This document shows positions 8,149 to 16,688 of a stretch of DNA of 64,000 bases, in pieces. The notes beneath the pieces were generated by a model. That model saw nothing but the letters and a program-made list of their open reading frames with translations, had not been told where the DNA came from and did no database searches. Made by a program: the position numbers and the translations under genes. Source of the stretch: Halorientalis persicus (GTDB lineage Archaea; Halobacteriota; Halobacteria; Halobacteriales; Haloarculaceae). The stretch lies in the NCBI RefSeq assembly GCF_900110215.1, contig NZ_FOCX01000010.1, forward strand, positions 62,001-126,000, given 5' to 3'. How positions within the stretch are numbered: position 1 is the stretch's first letter; every line of letters begins with the position of its first letter.

Positions 8149-9435
8149 TCACTGCCCGAACAACCGGTCGAGGTGGTCGTTCAGGAAGAGGCCGTCTGGA
8201 TCGCACGTCTCGCGGACGCGCCGGAAGGTGTCCCACTCCGGGTACAGCTCCGGGCCGTCCGTGCCGTCGAGAGAGTGGAGTTTCCCCCAGTGTGGACGGC
8301 CGTCGAGGCCTCGAAAGATCGACGCGGCGGCGTCGAAGTACCGGTCGTGGGGTTTGCGGTGATACTTGTGGACGGCGACGAAACCCGACTCGCGGCCGTA
8401 GGCAGGGCTGAGCGGGATGTCGTCGCCGGCCGTGTATCGAACTTCGACCGGGAACGTGACCGGTTCGTCGTGGCGCTCGATCCAGGCTTCGAGGTCCCGG
8501 ATCGCTGGCGCGATCTCGTCGGCCGGGATGCTCCACTCGCTTTCGACGAAGCGGACCGTCCGGTCGTGGGCGAACAGTTCGTGACTCGGGCCGACGGACC
8601 GGTCCGGCGAGAACGACCACGCGGCCGCTCTGGTCGCGTAGGGTGCCGTCGACGGGAACCGCGTCGAGAGCCGGCACAGCCCCTCCCACGCGAGGTTCTC
8701 GACCGTGCTATCGAAGTCACCGCCGGTTCCCGTGCGCTCGGCGTCGGTCCGGTTCATCGTCTTGACGAAGGCCGTCTCCGTGTGGGGAAACCAGAAGAAC
8801 TCGAAGTGACGGTTCTCCGAACGGAGTTCGGGGAGCCTATCGAGACACGCTTCGAGCGGCATGGGTCGCGTCCGGAGTTCGAGGTCGTACGCGGGGACCA
8901 CGTCCAGCGTGACCGTCGAGATGACGCCGAGCGCGCCGAGGGAAACCTGTGCGGCCCGGAACAGGTCCGGGCGCTCCTCGGGCGAACACTCGACGACGGA
9001 CCCGTCGGCGGTGACGAGTTCCAGCCGAGCGACCTGTGTGGACAGGATCCCCAGATCGCTCCCGGTCCCGTGGGTGCCGGTACTGATCGCCCCGGCGACG
9101 GTCTGGTCGTCGATATCGCCGAGGTTCTCCATCGCCAGCCCGTAGTCGGCCAGTTCGTCAGTGAGGTGGGACAGCGGCGTCCCGGCGCGGACGGTCACCT
9201 GCTGGGCCGCTTCGTCGACCTCGACGATGCCGGTGTAGTTCTCCAGGGTGACCAGCACGTCGTTGCTGGGCACGACCGGCGGAAACGAGTGGGCCGAGCC
9301 CGCGACGCGGAGCGTCCCGGCACGGGAACCGACGCCGGCGACCAGTTCGCGCAGTTCCGCCTCGGACGCGGGCCGTTCCCACTGCTGTGGGTGACACGAG
9401 GCCGTCCCGGCCCAGTTGCGCCACTCACTGCTCAT
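8149..9435 (-). CDS. D-arabinono-1,4-lactone oxidase-type FAD oxidoreductase
   Basis: The 428-residue protein has an N-terminal PCMH-type FAD-binding domain (VAGSAHSFPPVV, TVAGAISTGTHGTG) and a C-terminal aldonolactone oxidase domain ending in the conserved FRRVRETCDPDGLFLNDHL region. The family oxidises sugar lactones or alditols using FAD, usually with oxygen as acceptor. It lies 57 bp downstream of the PLP aldolase-like gene on the same strand, probably in one transcript. The THGTG stretch suggests a His-linked flavin, as in alditol oxidases. Confidence 0.85.
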   Translation of the reverse strand: MSSEWRNWAGTASCHPQQWERPASEAELRELVAGVGSRAGTLRVAGSAHSFPPVVPSNDVLVTLENYTGIVEVDEAAQQVTVRAGTPLSHLTDELADYGLAMENLGDIDDQTVAGAISTGTHGTGSDLGILSTQVARLELVTADGSVVECSPEERPDLFRAAQVSLGALGVISTVTLDVVPAYDLELRTRPMPLEACLDRLPELRSENRHFEFFWFPHTETAFVKTMNRTDAERTGTGGDFDSTVENLAWEGLCRLSTRFPSTAPYATRAAAWSFSPDRSVGPSHELFAHDRTVRFVESEWSIPADEIAPAIRDLEAWIERHDEPVTFPVEVRYTAGDDIPLSPAYGRESGFVAVHKYHRKPHDRYFDAAASIFRGLDGRPHWGKLHSLDGTDGPELYPEWDTFRRVRETCDPDGLFLNDHLDRLFGQ

Positions 9436-9492
9436 CGTGCCCCTCCGGGTCGATCCGACGCTGTTCGTCGATCTCGGCTGTCGATGTGAGTG

Positions 9493-10686
9493 TTACATGA
9501 AACATTTCCCGTCACCTCGGTACGTGGGTGCCGTCTCGACGACCGCGCCGTCGGCGACGACTGCCAGCGACGCGAAGTTGCGACACAGTTCGCCGGCCTT
9601 GGCGTGGCGGCAGACGACCGGATCGCCCAGTGCGAGCGACCCGTCGTACTCGATCGGCGTCTGGACCTCACCTGCGCCTTCGGTGTCGGTCAACTGGGCG
9701 TCCCGGGGTCGCGCGACCGTCGGCGTCTTGTCGGGGCCGGCCGGTCCGGACGCGACGTACCCGCCGCCGCGACAGGTGTAGACCCCGCCCGTGGGTCGAC
9801 GGGTGACCTCGATTGCATAGCCCGCCGCCGGCGTGTGCTGGAACCCGTCGTAGTGATCGAACAGCGTCGGCGCGTAAAAACCCGAGCCGACGGTGACTTC
9901 CGTGACCGCGGGATCGTCGGTCGTGAACGCCAGACTCCCGGTTCCGCCGCCGTTGACGAACCGGAGGTCGTGTCCGTGGTCGGCCAGCGCGTCGACGACG
10001 GCCCCACGCCGGTCGGCGATGGCCCGTTTCGACCGTTCTTTCAGCAGGCGGACGACCGCGTCGACCGCCGCGTTGTTCGCGGGGCTCCGGTCCGGGAGGC
10101 CGGCGATCTGGCCCTCGTATCCCATCACCCCGTCGAGTCTGACGCCATCGGTCCGCTCGATGGCGTCGGCCACTGCCAGTGCGTCCGCGGGCGTCCGAAC
10201 GTCCGAGCGCCGCGTGCCGAAGAACACGCCCAGGTGTTCGCTCGACATATCCACGTCGAGACAGAGCGGGACCTCGACGCCGACTTCGGCGGCGATTTCG
10301 CCCGCCCGTTCCACGTGGGCCGCGCTGTCGACCATGAGCGTGATCGTCGACCCCGAGTCGACCGCCCCACAGACCGTCCGGAGTTCCGACGGCTGATAGA
10401 CCGGGTAAGCCACGAGCAGGTCGTCGAACCCGTGTGCGGCCAGGTGTGCGGCCTCCGCGCCGTGATAGCACATGACGCCACGGAATCCGTCGTGGCCGAG
10501 AACGTACTCCATCACCGACCGACACCGTAGCGACTTCGAGGCGATCCGAACCGGCAGTGACTCGGCACGCGACCGCACCTGCTCGATATTTCCGTCGAGG
10601 GCGTCACGGTCGACGAACGCCAGCGGTAACTCCCGGTCGGAGAACACCTGTCGATAGTAGTCGTACTCTCGCATTTCGGCACCCAT
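9493..10686 (-). CDS. D-threonine aldolase/alanine-racemase-fold PLP enzyme
   Basis: The 397-residue protein has the alanine racemase N-terminal barrel with the PLP lysine in VRIASKSLRC (about residue 49) and the C-terminal D-serine-dehydratase-like domain, with a metal-site-like HAKAGELCRNF near the end. It resembles enzymes annotated as amino acid deaminase/aldolase. The likely reaction is cleavage or deamination of a D-beta-hydroxy amino acid. The start is ATG 10686, with a second Met four codons later. It is followed by the lactone oxidase gene, and together they may handle an unusual sugar or hydroxy acid. Confidence 0.8.
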   Translation of the reverse strand: MGAEMREYDYYRQVFSDRELPLAFVDRDALDGNIEQVRSRAESLPVRIASKSLRCRSVMEYVLGHDGFRGVMCYHGAEAAHLAAHGFDDLLVAYPVYQPSELRTVCGAVDSGSTITLMVDSAAHVERAGEIAAEVGVEVPLCLDVDMSSEHLGVFFGTRRSDVRTPADALAVADAIERTDGVRLDGVMGYEGQIAGLPDRSPANNAAVDAVVRLLKERSKRAIADRRGAVVDALADHGHDLRFVNGGGTGSLAFTTDDPAVTEVTVGSGFYAPTLFDHYDGFQHTPAAGYAIEVTRRPTGGVYTCRGGGYVASGPAGPDKTPTVARPRDAQLTDTEGAGEVQTPIEYDGSLALGDPVVCRHAKAGELCRNFASLAVVADGAVVETAPTYRGDGKCFM

Positions 10687-10788
10687 ACCCTTGTGGATAG
10701 ATCACAACCCACTCGGTATCGGGTATACTTTCGGGGTTACTGATGAGGGTAGTTAAAACACGGCGACGGTCAGCGTCGAGACGGGTGA

Positions 10789-11223
10789 CTAGTCGAACTC
10801 GCCGTCGGACACGTCTTCCTCGGTCTGGCCGGCCATCTCCAGGCGGTGGTGGGGCAGGAAGTGTGCCAGGTCCGTCGTGGTGACGATGCCGACGGGCTCG
10901 CCGCCCTCGGTGACGGGTAACTTCTTGACGCCGTTGTTGCCCATGCGGTCGCCGGCGTTCTCGACGGTGTCGTCGGGCCGGATGGTCACGACCGGTTCGG
11001 ACATCAACTGGCCGACGGTCGTGTCCGCCGGGTCCTTGCCCTGCCCGATGGACTTGACCACGTCGTACTCGGTGATGATGCCGTCGATGGGGTCCTCGCC
11101 GACGATGAGTGAGCCGACGCCTTCCTCCGCGAACACGCGCGCCACCTCTTCGACGGTCGCGTCCTTCCCGACCGTCTTGACCGGCGAGCTCATGATCTCG
11201 CTGACTGGCGTTTCGTCTGCCAT
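10789..11223 (-). CDS. Two-CBS-domain protein
   Basis: The 144-residue protein is essentially two CBS repeats: VSEIMSSPVKTVG...EYDVVKSIGQG and VGQLMSEPVVTIRP...TTDLAHFLP. Such stand-alone CBS pairs bind adenine nucleotides and act as energy-state sensors for partner proteins. No partner gene is evident; the neighbours are transcribed separately with gaps of 100 bp. Confidence 0.92.
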   Translation of the reverse strand: MADETPVSEIMSSPVKTVGKDATVEEVARVFAEEGVGSLIVGEDPIDGIITEYDVVKSIGQGKDPADTTVGQLMSEPVVTIRPDDTVENAGDRMGNNGVKKLPVTEGGEPVGIVTTTDLAHFLPHHRLEMAGQTEEDVSDGEFD

Positions 11224-11319
11224 AGCTGTACGTGGGCGGTCGTACGCCGCACTCTTAAGCGTAGCCCTCCACCGAGCGAATCGATCGACGGTGGCCCGAT
11301 CCCCACTCGCGTGCCGACC

Positions 11320-11883
11320 TCACTGACTGAGCCGTTCGCGCAGCTCTTCCATCTGGGTCTGGAGCTGTTCGAAGCCCTCGAACGGCGTCCCCTCGGCCTC
11401 CTGCTGGAGTTTCTCGAGTTGCGCCTCGGTCTGTTCGAGGAAGGATAGCGTCTGTTCTTCCAGGTCTTCGTGGGCCTGCCGTAGCTGGTCGACCTGCTGG
11501 TCGACCGACTCGACGTAGGACTCGGCGGCCGATTCGGCGTTCTCGAAGCCGGCTTCGGTGAATTCCAGTGCCTGCTCGTTGGCCTCCTGGGTCGCCTCCT
11601 CTGCGGCGTCGAACTGCTGGTCGATGGCCTCCCGGATCTGGTCGAAGTCCGCCTCGTCTTCGGGAACCATCCCCTCGATGGCGTCGAGGGTGCTGTGGAT
11701 CGCCTCGCGCGTCATCTCCGAGCCCCGCTCTGACGCCTCGGCACTGCCCTCTACGCCACTCAACATCGCCTCGTTGAGCCGCTGCTGGAACTCGATCCCC
11801 TGCTGCATGGCCTTCTGGCTCCGTTCGAGCGCCTGTCGCTGGAGTTCGAAGGCCTGGCTGACCGGATTATTGTCGTTTGCCAT
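11320..11883 (-). CDS. Coiled-coil, phasin-like protein
   Basis: The 187-residue, highly charged, almost fully helical protein is rich in Gln, Glu and Ala (SQAFELQRQALERSQKAMQQ near the start). It has no Cys and no membrane segment. The pattern resembles phasins that coat polyhydroxyalkanoate granules in haloarchaea. No PHA synthase lies in the window, so the role is an inference. The next gene downstream-to-upstream (11964-12548) has similar helical composition and may be a paralogue or partner. Confidence 0.55.
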   Translation of the reverse strand: MANDNNPVSQAFELQRQALERSQKAMQQGIEFQQRLNEAMLSGVEGSAEASERGSEMTREAIHSTLDAIEGMVPEDEADFDQIREAIDQQFDAAEEATQEANEQALEFTEAGFENAESAAESYVESVDQQVDQLRQAHEDLEEQTLSFLEQTEAQLEKLQQEAEGTPFEGFEQLQTQMEELRERLSQ

Positions 11884-11963
11884 ATCCCGACTGTCGGTAG
11901 CCAGCCGTTTGAAGGCTAGTGATACGAAACTGGCAGTTCAGCGTCGGCTGGCCACCCCTGGAG

Positions 11964-12548
11964 TCAGTCTGCCGTCACGGCCTCGTAGCTGGCCAACCGG
12001 GCGTGCATCGTTTCGAGGTCCGTCCGGAGCGTCGACAGCTGGCGGCGGAACTCGGCCACCTGCTCAGTCCGTTCGTCCTCGTCGAGAGACTCGACGTACT
12101 CGCGCAACCGCGCTTCGAGCGCCTCGTGTTTGGCCAGCAAGACGTCGAGGCGTCGGTTGAGCGCGATCAACACTGATCGGAGCCCACGTTCGTAGCGGGC
12201 CAGGCCCGCGTCGGCAGCGCCGACGAGCCTGTCGCTGGCGGTCGCGTTCGCGCCGACGATGGCGTCGAGGGGTCGGTCGACCAGTCCTCGGAATGGGCCC
12301 GAATCGGCGGCGCTCCCCTCGCCAGGGAGGGCGTCGGCGAGCCAGTGGGCACCGCCACGAACGGCGTCGGCGCAGAATTCGACGACCGCCTCGCGTGTGG
12401 CCGCTTCCGCCTTCATGCCGGCCAGCACGGTGTCGTCGACCTGTCGCTGGAAAACGAGTCCGTTCCACACAGCCATGCGGCCCTCACGGACGGCCGTCCG
12501 CTGGAGACCGAAAACCCGACCGAGCGCATCGGCCTCGTGGTGTGCCAT
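11964..12548 (-). CDS. Helical protein, possible phasin-type partner
   Basis: The 194-residue protein begins MAHHEADALG and is mainly helical, with FQRQVDDTVLAGMKAEAATREAV in the first third (compare FQQRLNEAMLSGVEGSAEAS in the neighbour) and a C-terminal coiled coil. That weak alignment suggests the two adjacent genes are diverged copies. The start at 12548 is chosen because the 16 preceding residues are not haloarchaeal in style. Both could be granule-associated proteins. Function is not established. Confidence 0.5.
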   Translation of the reverse strand: MAHHEADALGRVFGLQRTAVREGRMAVWNGLVFQRQVDDTVLAGMKAEAATREAVVEFCADAVRGGAHWLADALPGEGSAADSGPFRGLVDRPLDAIVGANATASDRLVGAADAGLARYERGLRSVLIALNRRLDVLLAKHEALEARLREYVESLDEDERTEQVAEFRRQLSTLRTDLETMHARLASYEAVTAD

Positions 12549-12641
12549 ATCACACCACAGTGTTTGGGGATGGATTAATACTGGTGTCGAACACACCGAC
12601 CGATATCGAGCGCCGAAACCGACGGTCGGTCCCGGAGCGAG

Positions 12642-13769
12642 TCACTCGTAGGCCGGGCCCTCGTGGCTGGTCCCCTTCGCGTCGGGGTCGTAGATGCGGT
12701 CGTTCTCGGACCCCTGCACGTCGACTTCGGCCAGCAGGCCCTTCCGGGCGACCCGGGAGAGGGCGTGGTCGACGAGCTTGATCCGCTCGGGCACCGGCGT
12801 CTCCATCTCGCCGATCATACAGCTTCCCGGTGGGACCTTCATCGTCTGGATGTTCCTGTCCGCGTAGCCGGCGAAGTCCCCGTCCTCGGGGAGGCCGCCG
12901 TCGCGATAGGCCTCGCTCCAGACGTTGCCGATGGGGTGGAAGTTACTGGAGAGGTTCGGGCCGCCGTCGACCAGGAACACCCGCACGCGGTCGCCCTGAT
13001 CGACTTCGAGGGGACCGCGCCGCGCGGCCGCCCAGGCGTACTTCTCACCGTTCAGGAGGACGTAGGTGGGGTTCTCGTCGGCCATCGCGTCGTAGTCGAA
13101 CCCGTGGTGGCCTTCTTCGCCGGTGTCTTTGTCGGTGTACAGTTCGTGCTGGCCGAGGTACAGTTCCGTGTCGACTTCGGGGAGTCCCTGCTTCGGTTCG
13201 ACCAGGATCATCCCGAACATCCCGGCGCTGATGTGGTAGTCCAGGTTCGGGACGGCACAGTGGTAGATGAAGGCACCGGGGTACTCCGCGCGGAACCGCA
13301 TCGAGTTCTCGCTGCCCGGAGTAGCCGTCGTCGCCACCGCACCGCCGCCGGTCCCGTAGACGGCGTGAAAGTCCACGTTGTGGACCATCGCGCTATCGGG
13401 AGCGTTCTCCATCGTGAACTCGACTGTGTCACCCTGCCGGACCCGGATCATCGGGCCGGGAATCTGCCCGTCGAAGGTCATGTAGTCGAACGTGACGCCG
13501 GGTTCGATCTCGGCGGTCACCTCCTCGGCGGTCAGGGTCACCTCGTGCGTCTTCGGGGACGACCAGTCGACGGGGTCGGGGAGGTCGGTCGGATCCGCGG
13601 CCACCTGGTCCGCGTCGGTCTCGGCCGGCCCGTCGGACTGGGCGGGGGTAGAGTTAGTCGTCGTCTCGGTCACCGCTGGGGCCTCGTTCCCGGAACAGCC
13701 GGCGATGGTCGCCGCCGCGCCGCTGATCCCGAGGGCCTGCAGCCACTTCCGCCGCGTGGAGTCGAACAT
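12642..13769 (-). CDS. nirK: Copper-containing nitrite reductase
   Basis: The 375-residue enzyme reduces nitrite to nitric oxide outside the cell membrane. Type-1 copper ligands are H130, C171, H179 and M184; type-2 ligands are H135, H170 and H335. Catalytic D133 and H278 are present, so all key residues are intact. The N-terminus has a twin-arginine motif (RRKWLQALG) followed by a lipobox-like AGCSG with C25, so it is probably a Tat-exported lipoprotein on a Thr/Asp-rich tether. The 161-bp leader region contains a perfect inverted repeat and a CGAAT-CG-GTTCG box. Confidence 0.96.
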   Translation of the reverse strand: MFDSTRRKWLQALGISGAAATIAGCSGNEAPAVTETTTNSTPAQSDGPAETDADQVAADPTDLPDPVDWSSPKTHEVTLTAEEVTAEIEPGVTFDYMTFDGQIPGPMIRVRQGDTVEFTMENAPDSAMVHNVDFHAVYGTGGGAVATTATPGSENSMRFRAEYPGAFIYHCAVPNLDYHISAGMFGMILVEPKQGLPEVDTELYLGQHELYTDKDTGEEGHHGFDYDAMADENPTYVLLNGEKYAWAAARRGPLEVDQGDRVRVFLVDGGPNLSSNFHPIGNVWSEAYRDGGLPEDGDFAGYADRNIQTMKVPPGSCMIGEMETPVPERIKLVDHALSRVARKGLLAEVDVQGSENDRIYDPDAKGTSHEGPAYE

Positions 13770-13837
13770 TATAAGTCACCGTACAGGTACTTCTTTCGAC
13801 CGGAGAGGGATAAAGCGCGAAGCGCGTTCCTGGCCCG

Positions 13838-13852
13838 TGAGAAGCCTTCTCA
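13838..13852. promoter_or_regulatory. Perfect inverted repeat in the nirK leader region
   Basis: TGAGAAG-C-CTTCTCA is a 7-1-7 palindrome lying 69-83 nt before the nirK start. If transcription starts at the distance from the upstream box seen at other genes here, this repeat would be at the 5-prime end of the nirK mRNA as a stem-loop. It could also be an operator. Confidence 0.45.
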
Positions 13853-13878
13853 GGCCGTAAGAACGGACCTGGGAAAAC

Positions 13879-13892
13879 GCGAATCGGTTCGG
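13879..13892. promoter_or_regulatory. NarO-box-like site before nirK (diverged)
   Basis: GCGAATCGGTTCGG matches the window consensus CCGAACNNGTTCGG except at the first base and at C6 (T). It lies 109 nt from the nirK start, unlike the 36-38 nt seen elsewhere. Confidence 0.5.
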
Positions 13893-13930
13893 ACAACTTA
13901 TACCGGAGCTGGGGGAGTCGACCGGACCAC

Positions 13931-14335
13931 TCAGAGACAGAACAGGAACGGATAGACCAGCGCAACCCGATCACCGTCGTCGAGGCCGGTGTCGAGTCCG
14001 TCCAGTGACTCGTTGAATCGGCCGTTGACGAGGACTCGTGCGTACGCACGTGTCTGTTCACCTTCGGGGTTCGCGTTCCAGGTCCCGGGCACGTCCTCGT
14101 CGACGGGTGCCCACCCGCGGGTGGTCGCCTCCGCCTCGGTCTCGGCGATGAGCATATCGGCCACGTCGTACTCGTCGAAGAAGGCGTCGAGGAACGCCCG
14201 GAGTGTCGTTCCAGTGAACGTGAACTCCAGTCGCGGCTGGCCCACGGCCGACCGGACGTGGCCAGTACAGTTCACCGTCACCGTCGTCCGTCGCTCGTCG
14301 CTCCCGGTCTCCGACCCGACGGCTGTCCCTGACAT
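13931..14335 (-). CDS. MoaD/ThiS-like ubiquitin-fold protein lacking the C-terminal diglycine
   Basis: The 134-residue protein fits the beta-grasp fold: an early strand (TTVTVNCTGHVR), a helix TLRAFLDAFFDEY, a loop insertion with metal-ligand-like residues, and the terminal VLVNGRFNESLDGLDTGLDDGDRVALVYPF of MoaD proteins. It ends FLFCL rather than GG, so it cannot act as a normal sulfur carrier. The start ATG 14335 is preferred because a NarO-like box then lies exactly 37 nt upstream. It precedes nirK on the same strand and may help NirK or NO metabolism. Confidence 0.7.
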   Translation of the reverse strand: MSGTAVGSETGSDERRTTVTVNCTGHVRSAVGQPRLEFTFTGTTLRAFLDAFFDEYDVADMLIAETEAEATTRGWAPVDEDVPGTWNANPEGEQTRAYARVLVNGRFNESLDGLDTGLDDGDRVALVYPFLFCL

Positions 14336-14372
14336 GGGCCCCACTATCCCCGCCTCCCCTCAAAGCCCGTTG

Positions 14373-14386
14373 CCGAACACGTTCGG
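14373..14386. promoter_or_regulatory. NarO-like box, MoaD-like gene
   Basis: CCGAACACGTTCGG, a perfect 6-2-6 inverted repeat, lies 37 nt before the minus-strand ATG at 14335. Confidence 0.75.
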
Positions 14387-14411
14387 CCAGCCGACGAGGC
14401 CGCTCGGCACC

Positions 14412-14425
14412 CCGAATATGTTCGC
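14412..14425. promoter_or_regulatory. NarO-like box, CGCGG gene
   Basis: CCGAATATGTTCGC matches the box with two departures. It lies 40 nt before the plus-strand ATG at 14466. Confidence 0.65.
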
Positions 14426-14465
14426 CAGAGGTGGTTCGGTGGGGCAGGACGAACGACGAGACGAG

Positions 14466-14774
14466 ATGACCGCCTCACACGATTCGGTCGAGCCGGTGAC
14501 GGAGTCGACCCACGACAACTCCTGGTCGGCGAATCTGGAGAAGCCCCACCACGCCGAGGATCGGGAACTGGTGGTCGCACAGGCCCGCGACGCCGTCGCT
14601 CACACGGTTGCGGGAAACCACGTCAACCTCGTGACTCACGGTGACCACGGCCACCCCGGGACGTACCTCTACGACGAACTCGACGCGGCCTACGGTGACC
14701 GCGTCGACTACGAGTACGTCGAACAGTGCGGCTGTGGCGGTCACGTCACCCGCGTCCACGTCCGCGAGGGGTGA
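14466..14774 (+). CDS. CGCGG-type small protein, putative radical-SAM-modified RiPP precursor
   Basis: The 102-residue protein is acidic and His-rich, with VEQCGCGGHVTRVHV at the C-terminus (C88, C90). The CGCGG motif is the hallmark of what NCBI, as I recall it, names the CGCGG family rSAM-modified RiPP protein of haloarchaea. The gene is followed after 61 bp by a radical SAM/SPASM enzyme, the expected maturase. The body (residues 25-80) looks folded rather than leader-like, with NLVTHGDHGHPGTYLYDELD. A NarO-like box precedes it. The start at 14466 follows a GACGAGACGAG stretch; an upstream in-frame ATG at 14419 would lie inside the box. Confidence 0.7.
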   Translation: MTASHDSVEPVTESTHDNSWSANLEKPHHAEDRELVVAQARDAVAHTVAGNHVNLVTHGDHGHPGTYLYDELDAAYGDRVDYEYVEQCGCGGHVTRVHVREG

Positions 14775-14835
14775 CCGTTCCCGCCCGGTGGGAATCCTAC
14801 CCGCAGTTACGACGATCAGACGACCACGCCAATCC

Positions 14836-15918
14836 ATGAACCGAGACCTCGACACGAGCCGGCGGCCCCTGGTGTTGATCTGGGAAGTCACGCAGGCCTG
14901 TGAACTCGCCTGCGAACACTGCCGGGCCGACGCACAGTCGATGCGCCACCCCGACGAACTCACCACGGCCCAGGGAAAAGCCCTGCTCGACTCGGCCCGC
15001 GAGTTCGCCGAGAACCAGTTGGTCGTCCTCTCCGGCGGGGACCCGTGCAAGCGCCCCGACCTCACCGAACTCGTCCGGTACGGGTCAAACCGGGGACTGA
15101 GTATGTCGCTGACGCCGAGTGGCACCGACGAGTTGACCGCCGAGGTGCTGGACGACCTGTCCGATGCCGGCCTCCGCCGGATCGCCCTCAGCCTCGACGG
15201 CGGCGACGCCGACAGCCACGACGCCTTCCGCGGCGAGACCGGAAGTTTCGCGGCGACGGTGGACGCCGCCGCGGCCGCGCGCGATGCGGGCCTCCCGCTC
15301 CAGATCAACACGACGGTCTGTGCGGAGACGGTCGAGCAACTGCCGGCGATTCGCGACCGCGTGCGCGAACTTGGTGCGGTGCTGTGGAGCGTCTTCTTCC
15401 TCGTCCCCGTCGGCCGCGGCCGCTTGCTCGATCCCATCGCACCCGAGCGCGCCGACCGCGTGATGGCCTGGCTCGCCGAGACCGCCGACGAGGAACCGTT
15501 CGGCGTCAAGACGACCGAGGCACCCCACTACCGGCGCGTCAAACTCCAGCGACGGGCGGACGGGGCGGACGGCGACGCCGACGCCGGGCTCCAGCGACGG
15601 GGCGGTATCGTCGCCGGCGACGGCTTCGCGTTCGTGAGCCACACCGGCGACGTGTACCCCTCGGGCTTCCTGCCCGAGTCGGTCGGCAACGTCCGCGATG
15701 ACGACCTCGTGGACCTCTACCGGAACTCGGACCTGTTCACCGCCCTCCGGAACCGGGACGCCCTCGGCGGGAAGTGCGGTGCCTGTGAGTTCAGACACGT
15801 CTGTGGCGGAAGTCGGTCCCGGGCGTACGCGACGACGGGCGATCCGCTGGCGAGCGACCCGCTCTGCCCCCACGTCCCCGAGGGGTACGATACGAGTGAG
15901 GGCACGGCGAGCGACTAG
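14836..15918 (+). CDS. Radical SAM/SPASM enzyme
   Basis: The 360-residue enzyme has the radical SAM cluster motif C22-x3-C26-x2-C29 (CELACEHC), the SAM-binding LSGGDPCKRPDL, and a C-terminal SPASM region with GKCGACEFRHVCGGSRSRAY and a last DPLC. This layout is shared by AhbC/AhbD/NirJ-type heme enzymes and by the TIGR04053 group of peptide modifiers. The gene directly follows the CGCGG protein, which favours peptide modification. A role in heme or heme d1 synthesis remains possible given the denitrification setting, although the nitrite reductase here is the copper type. Confidence 0.85.
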   Translation: MNRDLDTSRRPLVLIWEVTQACELACEHCRADAQSMRHPDELTTAQGKALLDSAREFAENQLVVLSGGDPCKRPDLTELVRYGSNRGLSMSLTPSGTDELTAEVLDDLSDAGLRRIALSLDGGDADSHDAFRGETGSFAATVDAAAAARDAGLPLQINTTVCAETVEQLPAIRDRVRELGAVLWSVFFLVPVGRGRLLDPIAPERADRVMAWLAETADEEPFGVKTTEAPHYRRVKLQRRADGADGDADAGLQRRGGIVAGDGFAFVSHTGDVYPSGFLPESVGNVRDDDLVDLYRNSDLFTALRNRDALGGKCGACEFRHVCGGSRSRAYATTGDPLASDPLCPHVPEGYDTSEGTASD

Positions 15919-15948
15919 CCGGCCCGGCAGGCGGGAAGCGGCGGGCGA

Positions 15949-16614
15949 CTAGATCGACTCACGTGCGACCGGTCCGAGCACCTTCTGCTGGGCGGCGGCG
16001 AGGTGTTCCGCGAGCGTCGACGGGGAGATGTCGAGGTCTGCGGCCACTTCCTCGGCGTTGGCTCCTTTCGGGTAGTCGAAATAGCCCATCTCGAAGGCCG
16101 TCGCCAGGACTTCACGCTGGCGCTCGGTCAGCCGCCCGGTGTCGACGGAGACGAAGCCGTCCCCGACCAGTTCGCCCGACTGGCTGAGGTTGCGGACGGC
16201 CACGTCGTCGAACCGCTCGCGGGCCGCGGCGACGATGTCGCGCACGCGGTCGGGATCGGGCGCGTAGAACACCAGATAGAGCGTCCCGTCGACGGCGTGA
16301 ACGTCGCTGACCGGACAGCCGTAGCTCTCGACCAGATCCGCCAGGCAGGTCTCGGCCTCGCACTGACAGCGGTACCGGACGCCCTCGTCGGTCCGGAACA
16401 CCGGATCGCCGTCCACGCCGTCGGTCGCCGAGTCGCTCTGGACCGTGAACTCCGTGCTGGTACTGGTCTGTGACCCGCAACTGGTCCGGGCGACGGAGTC
16501 GACCCGGGCCCCGGAATCGCTCGACGCTTCCGCGAGCGGACACTCTCCGGGCCGCGTGATGGCGAGGGTCACCCTGACACCGTCCTGAACGGGGTCGGGT
16601 TCGGTCGTGGTCAT
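15949..16614 (-). CDS. NarO/DmsR-like HTH-10 regulator with conserved cysteines
   Basis: The 221-residue regulator has a C-terminal HTH-10 domain (LTERQREVLATAFEMGYFDYPK, then the recognition helix region SPSTLAEHLAAAQQKVL). The N-terminal half carries ECPLA and CQCEAETCLADLVESYGCP, a cysteine pattern shared with the gene at 20983-21630. In the haloarchaeal regulator NarO, cysteines are thought to hold an oxygen-sensitive Fe-S cluster. The start at MTTTEP (16614) aligns with its paralogue. It probably recognises the repeated CCGAACNNGTTCGG boxes, or a related site. Confidence 0.8.
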   Translation of the reverse strand: MTTTEPDPVQDGVRVTLAITRPGECPLAEASSDSGARVDSVARTSCGSQTSTSTEFTVQSDSATDGVDGDPVFRTDEGVRYRCQCEAETCLADLVESYGCPVSDVHAVDGTLYLVFYAPDPDRVRDIVAAARERFDDVAVRNLSQSGELVGDGFVSVDTGRLTERQREVLATAFEMGYFDYPKGANAEEVAADLDISPSTLAEHLAAAQQKVLGPVARESI

Positions 16615-16688
16615 GTTTGACGATTCACACTCCGACCTCAAAACCGGGGGGCAGCGTTCTCACGCTGTAGGAACGACGAGGGACGCGA

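Noticed and set aside
14836..15918. Naming the radical SAM enzyme NirJ or AhbD outright
   Set aside because: The SPASM layout is shared, but the nitrite reductase here is copper-based and the gene follows a CGCGG peptide gene; a specific heme step cannot be supported.
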